Of a DNA stretch of 64,000 nucleotides, positions 58,046-64,000 are shown in pieces. Each line of letters opens with the position of its first letter. Position 1 is the first letter of the stretch. Origin of the DNA: Stromatinia cepivora (taxonomy: Eukaryota; Ascomycota; Leotiomycetes; Helotiales; Sclerotiniaceae); contig RCTD01000002.1 in NCBI GenBank assembly GCA_014898415.1, positions 1,116,001-1,180,000 on the forward strand, given 5' to 3'. Under the pieces are notes generated by a model, which did no database searches, was not told where the DNA came from, and saw only the letters and a program-made list of their open reading frames with translations. The translations under genes and the position numbers were made by a program.

Positions 58046-59045
58046 TTGTTTGATTGCTCCTCTTTTTTTAGTTTCTTGGAAAGGTTATGCTATAGAAGAG
58101 ATGTAGGTATTTGCAACAATAGAATTGCGCTAAGGAAGTCGGAAGTATACTTGGGATGTAGCAGGGCGAAGGGATAATTGCATGTGTTGGTATCAGCTTG
58201 CTAATTCAGTCATTGATGAAGGAGATATTTTTTTTAAAACTAGTTTGCTAATTTGCTAATTTTTGCCAGTCTCCTAGTCTCCTACTTTCCGTAGTCTCGT
58301 AGTCGTCGAGAGGGAAGGAACGAGGAGATGGTTGTACCCAAGCAGACCAGGGGGGAAAAAGCTTCAAGGAAATAAGAATGTCAAAAGAAGGAAGTAGTCA
58401 CCGGGCAAGGAATCATATCTATCCGAACATCAAAGCAATGATGATACTGGAAGATGATGATGTCCACTCAACTAGTTAGCAATGAGCAATGAGGTTTTTC
58501 GGTTCCGGCTCATCAATCTATCAATCTATCCATCTACTTCTGCATGTTGTATAATATGAAAAATTTAAGGACCCTTGAAGAAAAGCAGGGTTGTACAAAG
58601 TAAACGTGGGTGCAGGGAGGAAAGATACAAGCTGGGTTTAAACCTTAATTACACGATAGATTATCTAGAAGGTAGTAAGGGTATGGGGCCCACAAGTTCT
58701 TACTTTCTAGAATGTGTACTTAGTGGGGCGGTGGAAATCTAACCGTTGGGCTGAAAGGTGTAAGGCCATGACTCTGGGAAACCTTAAACCCTTAAACAAG
58801 GGGAAAGGTTCATAATGAAGAAACTTGGGAATACTGAATTTTGGTGGTAAGGCTTGATTCCGTAGAATGTGGTTGTATGGATCCAGGTGACCCAAATTCG
58901 CTTTCCCATTCGGTTTCCCATGAGGAATCACATCAGAATCCTCAATTAGGTAATATCTGTGTCTAATATGCCGCGTTTGACAGGACAGTTTAAGAAGAAC
59001 GTGTAACTAAGATACATCCTGATACCATGGTGCGATGATGCATGG

Positions 59046-59070
59046 GGTATGGTATGGTATGGTATGGTAT
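59046..59070 (+). repeat. Microsatellite (GGTAT)5
   Basis: Five perfect copies of GGTAT. Confidence 0.9.
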
Positions 59071-60638
59071 GATGGGATGTTCTGGTCAGGTCAAGTTTGT
59101 ATGATCATTGGCGCCTTACTGGAATTAAACGTTCGGAAAGGTGTCTGACAACTAACCGGGGAAATCTTTTGGTGAGGCCCGAAGTATTATTTCAAGATAA
59201 TTGTCTTTTCGCGGAAGACGGAATATGTTTGATTAGTCTAAATCAAGAAGTATAAGAAATGCCAATGTTTGTTATGTCATGCTTAGACAATGCTTAGACA
59301 GACTTTCATATGTGGACATTAAGAGAATCGAGGTACGTAGGGTTGTCTGATCGCCTGGGGGTTTGAGCGAGATACAAAGGCAATGATGCTTGGATAGCCG
59401 ATCAATAGTCTGCGGAGCTGAAGAATGGGAATTTTAACGAAAGTAGAAAAACGTCGAAGCTATTAATTGCCTTTTCACTACTATACCTAGGCACTCCTTG
59501 TTCTGATTCTTTCGTTCCTAAAACTTCTCTCGATTTCTTCATTGTATATCTTCGTATTTTGGCAGGAAAGTATGGTAAAGTACTGTAAAGTGGGGACCGG
59601 ATCTTCCCTGACTTGACTTGCGGAAGCTTTGCCGCCGTCTTTTCACTCGAAATATGGCTAGGCGTCATTTTAGATCTGCCTTGAAGGACCGCAGCAGGTG
59701 GGGAGTGAAAGGTTTGAGTACGCGGTCTGTCAGGGAGTAAAAGAAGGTTGTCACAATATACGATATTACGACCATGCAGACTAGATCATTCGTTGGTTTT
59801 GTGACATAATCCGTCATCATAGTCACACAAAGTTTATAAGAACCAGGGTCTAGGATATACCAGAACCAAAATATCATCAAGTTTGGTAAATATGCAACTC
59901 GTTGAAAGCGGTTATGGGTAACGCCTAGCTTACCTTAGCTATTTATTACATCTCCACATTTGAAGTTAAAAAAAAATCAAGGTCACGAACGTGTTGCACA
60001 AGCTAAGTTGGATTATCGTTATGGAGCGACCATGATTCGATCCAGGGATCAAAATAGATGATAAATTCCTCGTGGCTTTTGTTAGGGGTGTTAATCGAGA
60101 TTGAGTGGAGGTAGGGATTACTGAAATCTGCGTGCCGTGGCTTGATGAAGGAGATAGAGTTATACGATTGGTAATCAAGGCCCGCGGAGGATATGATTCT
60201 ACTGTCTGTAGATATTACCATCGCGAGCAATGAAGGAGTGGTGCACTAATGTAGCAGCGAAGGAAGGCAGCAGCATCCAGTTTCTTTTCTACTTCTTTTG
60301 AATAGATGGAATCATCAATTAATCGCAAATTGATTCTATTTGATGCTTAAGGGGAGCCCTGAAGCAAATAGGGATGTGGGAAGTGAAATAATCCTCGATA
60401 ATGGTGTGTGTGATACAAAAGTGTAACACAACAGATAATATTTCTTCTATTCAATCGTGTAGGTAGGTGGTAACAATTGAGATCAGGTGTACATTGATTG
60501 GCAGTGCCATGGTCAACCTTTGAGTACCTATCCCATCCGGTTTGGTTATTTGATGGGATATTTTCTGGAATGTGACCATGATAGTTACCATGATGGGCCG
60601 ACCCGTTGTGTTGTCATCACGGATGATTGATCGTATGT

Positions 60639-60662
60639 GTATGTATGTATGTATGTATGTAT
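60639..60662 (+). repeat. Microsatellite (GTAT)6
   Basis: Six perfect copies of GTAT, preceded by an interrupted one. Confidence 0.9.
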
Positions 60663-62037
60663 CGCTTGAATGGAAGGGCGGAATGGCAGGGTTGTAACGG
60701 TTTTTGCTTTGGGCCATCCTCCTCTTTTGACGCAAACCAAGATTGGAAAGGCAAGATATACCATATTTGGAGAAGTAATAACTTGGTAAAAGTATGTAAG
60801 CTACAAAAGGATTACATGAACATCGATTACCCTTTGGACAACTCCAACAGCCTCATAGATATAGATATAAAAATCTTCAAAGATTCGTAGATTTTTGATA
60901 ACCCCCATCTCCAGGAAATCACGGGAACAAATTTGTCCCCATTATTTTCTAATTAAAAAAGCAATGCCTGGGGAGTACCCAGCAGGGGCAAGGGCTACTC
61001 TTGCAGTAGAAGGTCCCAGCACTGAGGAGTCGGTAAAAGGGAAAATGTCACACACATAAGACAGGTTGCAGCTTGCTTTGACGATCATCGCATCTGCAGC
61101 ATATTTTCAGGGCAAAATGTTTTCGCTCAGATAGTGTTGATTTGTTTCAAATACCTATTACTCCGTCCAAAACGAATATGTGTGTTAAGGGCATCAAGAG
61201 AACGAAAGTTCATAATATATTTGTGTACGTATAACCATTATTCATTAGCAATCAATTTTGCATACAGTAGGTAGATAAATTAGACCGACTGGGTTTTGGA
61301 ACTCTGGATAATGGCACTTGAATTACACAACATCAATTTCCATTAGTTGCAATTATATTCTATTCTAGCTAATCACATCATAAATCATGCTATTCATCTC
61401 TTTTTTTTTTTTGGCTAATAATAAGTACGTTATTCGACAAGTGCTGGCTTTCTCTTTTCGTAGATCACCGTTCGTAAATTCTAGGATTGTTGTGCTTCAT
61501 GCTGTCATAAGGATATGAAAGGGGTAATGGTAGGGTTACTTCGAAGCTTATTATGACCGCATCTAGAAGCTTGATGATGAATTCTCTTTCTCTCGTGGTT
61601 AAGACCTGAGTATGAGCAGCCCAAATTTTGAGTGGGTGGGTGATGTGATGTGATATTCCTCCCCTAGTCATCCTAATAGGAAGCAAGCTATCTCTAATCT
61701 CAGCCAATTGATGCTATTGCCCCAATGAAGAAGAAGATTAGATCAGAGTTAACTTAGTCGAAACTTGCAAATTATCAGATCATCTCTTACCCTCTCTCCG
61801 TATGCAGAGATTTCCTAAAAGGTTCTAAAAGGATCACCCAGGCGATTCATGTTCCGCTAATGCATGATTCCCAAAGAAGTATTGGTTTACTTACCAAAAC
61901 ATAGAAATAAAAAAATGTCCGATGCATATCACTTCTTTGGGAATAACCGTTGATTTTTGTGTTGCTTGTGTCAATCCTAGAGTATCCACAATTCAATTCG
62001 TGTGTATGTACGGAGTACATATCAAAATCTCATCACC

Positions 62038-62061
62038 AAAAGCAAAAGCAAAAGCAAAAGC
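62038..62061 (+). repeat. Microsatellite (AAAAGC)4
   Basis: Four perfect copies of AAAAGC followed by AAAA. Confidence 0.9.
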
Positions 62062-63747
62062 AAAATTTTGTATGTAGTCCAGAATGTCCTGATTCCTGAG
62101 GGGTCCTGAAGAGATGATTAATATTCACATCCAGATTTGTGTCCCATCTTACGATTAATAAGAGAACTTTACTCACAACCTAAGTGATGAAACATCTAAT
62201 TGCAATTAATCGCCCAGGTCGATGCATCTGGTGCATATCGCAAGTACCCTCTCTTGCATCTGTCTTCCGTCTTCCGAAGATCCCAACGAGATATCCGGTA
62301 TCTACTTACTTAGTACTTACTCCCCGATTCTTCCGCTCAACACAGCAAACAAATCATTATGATAGGTAGAATAATAAACGTCATCGCCTCAATATCTTCA
62401 CCGCTCACTTTCTGTCAATCAACGGCACTTCACACCAGGGGTCATTGTCTCACATTCCTTAACTCCCCGAAAGGATAGCGACCACATGGCTCTATTTTGA
62501 GGCCTGTTGGGCGTACTTACTGACTACTTTATTTGTTACTTTTGGGCTGGGCTACTGTATAATGAATGAGTCAAGTTGTTAACCATTCGAATATCACCAC
62601 CACTTTAATTTCCAGATAGGTCCTTCCTCCGTGACCATTCGACCCTTGTAGCAAGTTGTACGAAGATGCTGGATGGGTATTTTACGAGCTATGGAGCAAA
62701 ATTCAAGTATGTACCATTCATTTTTTCTTTTTAGGTTTCTCCAACCTGTCCATTATCATCGTCTAGGTCGGTTGGTACACACCCATTAGAATCACTTCAT
62801 TGGCTTGCTCCTGTTATGCTGCAATTACGATCATCTACCTTCATCTCGTTCTCATCGAATTCCCCGCAACTTCTTGTTTCACCAACCCTTCGAACATTAG
62901 TTGTATCACCCTCCCCAATATCTATCAATCAATCGACAACGGCCGACTAATCCACTTTCGTAACCTTCCATTACACACGAAGCTACGCTGAAAAAATGTT
63001 TCCAGAAACAACATGTCGTACGAGACATCTCTAGCACTATCGTCTAACTGACTTGCATGATCTCAACGATTTGACCGGCTCTAGACTTTAGATCTCTTTC
63101 TGATTCTCGGGCACAAACGTGGGGGTCATGTTACTTGAAAATTGAACCTCGCTCGTCATCTATCTACTCTGTGCTTTAGCCACAAGTCTCCAGAATGATA
63201 ACAGTTTTATCCTGGAATTGTCTCTTGAATCCATCAACTGCGCCAACTACCGACAGATTCATATAATGATTCAATGTTAAAAACGTCAAAAAGCACATCC
63301 AGGACGCCGCCAACGGATGCCATACAATACATCTGCACAATACAAATCAAATGGCGAGAAAATCAGACGTCCCGTCCCGAGATCTTGGTTTCCGGCACAT
63401 CTCTATGGACCAGAGCCAATGCTCAAATAGACCAAGAATATCTTACTTAATACATATGTCCCTCTATCAAAAAGATGGAGAGAATATTCCGAAACCGTAT
63501 CTTACGGCATCCAGAATATTGCAGAGAGGAACATATGAGAGTCGAAATTGGAGGACTGATCATTTTATATATTTTTCTCTTGAAGAATTCATCTACATTA
63601 TTTAAGATCATGATGCGAGAAATACCTCGGCATGTGTTTCACGGCAAATATATTTCTCAATGTCACAAATACCATCCCTTCATCCGTCGTATAACCGACC
63701 ACCCCCCAAAATACCCGGTCGGCATCTCTTCACCATTCCATCCATCC

Positions 63748-63775
63748 ACATCCAACATCCAACATCCAACATCCA
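63748..63775 (+). repeat. 7 bp tandem repeat (ACATCCA)4
   Basis: Four perfect copies of ACATCCA. Confidence 0.85.
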
Positions 63776-64000
63776 ACGGCCGGACCAAAAAATATTTCTC
63801 CACGGCATGCATGCGTCATGTATTTTATTGTGTATGTATTGGCAGGCAAGCAGTCAGCATGAAACGCCGCATTGCATGAAATCGCATCAGCAAACAAACC
63901 ACGATATCCGCGTGCGCTCCCGATTTGATGTAAAATGACGGATGTAAAATGACGGACGTAAATTATGCCATGTAGAGTTCGGCTTGTAACGTTTGTCCCC

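Larger units (their letters stand above)
52449..64000. other. 11.5 kb gene-poor region
   Basis: No credible protein-coding gene. The longest frames are 200-220 codons and are explained by low-complexity pyrimidine or purine tracts (54.1-54.7 kb) or by a poly-T run (about 55.9 kb). Composition is leader-like: long CT- and AC-rich stretches, frequent short repeats, splice-like GTATGT...TTTTTAG at about 62706-62735. It may be a large promoter, long non-coding transcripts, or the far upstream region of a regulator beyond the right edge. Confidence 0.55.

Noticed and set aside
57947..58177. Leu-Cys-Phe-Ala repeat protein
   Set aside because: Pure translation of the TTTGC microsatellite.
59990..60060. 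tRNA-like T-arm string (ATTCGATCC) at about 60034
   Set aside because: No matching acceptor stem or anticodon arm around it.

Overview
The window is a 64 kb piece of a filamentous ascomycete genome. The genes carry short introns (46-99 bp) with GTANGT-type donors and CTAAC/CTGAC-like branch sites, the spacers are AT-rich, and the gene set is typically pezizomycotine: a CSN6 subunit, a HET-domain protein, a GH125 mannosidase and a fungal GH89. Overall protein style suggests Leotiomycetes (Botrytis/Sclerotinia-like), but that is an impression, not a measurement. I see no rRNA, tRNA, CRISPR array or intact transposon.

Left arm (0-17.7 kb) is ordinary housekeeping. A mitochondrial EF-G2 gene (MEF2) and a retromer sorting nexin gene (VPS17) diverge from one promoter. 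Then come a zinc-dependent polyol dehydrogenase, CSN6 diverging from a proline-rich disordered protein, and a membrane-anchored GH125 alpha-mannosidase (mug157-like).

Centre (17.7-31.3 kb): a 5 kb spacer leads into a bZIP transcription factor whose leader holds two short upstream ORFs; the second overlaps the main start as TAATG. It converges on an F-box gene across a three-copy degenerate tandem repeat of about 73 bp. A secreted or lysosomal-type alpha-N-acetylglucosaminidase (GH89) follows.

Accessory block (33-45 kb): a small membrane-anchored protein sits downstream of a 1360-residue HET-domain protein whose HET core is split by a charged coiled-coil insertion. Beyond it lie a three-exon small gene that a long-ORF search misses, a decayed antisense copy of part of a pirin exon, an intact pirin with a hydrophobic N-terminal extension, short ORF debris, and a DUF1330-like gene that looks frameshifted. 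This block has the most turnover and is the best place to look for allorecognition biology.

Right arm (45.7-64 kb): a Kelch-type single-pass membrane protein, a doubtful tiny membrane ORF behind a TTGAGG repeat, and the C-terminal part of a Ser/Thr-rich single-pass surface protein. After 52.45 kb I find no credible protein gene for 11.5 kb: only pyrimidine- and AC-rich low-complexity DNA, homopolymers and microsatellites, including 22 perfect TTTGC copies.
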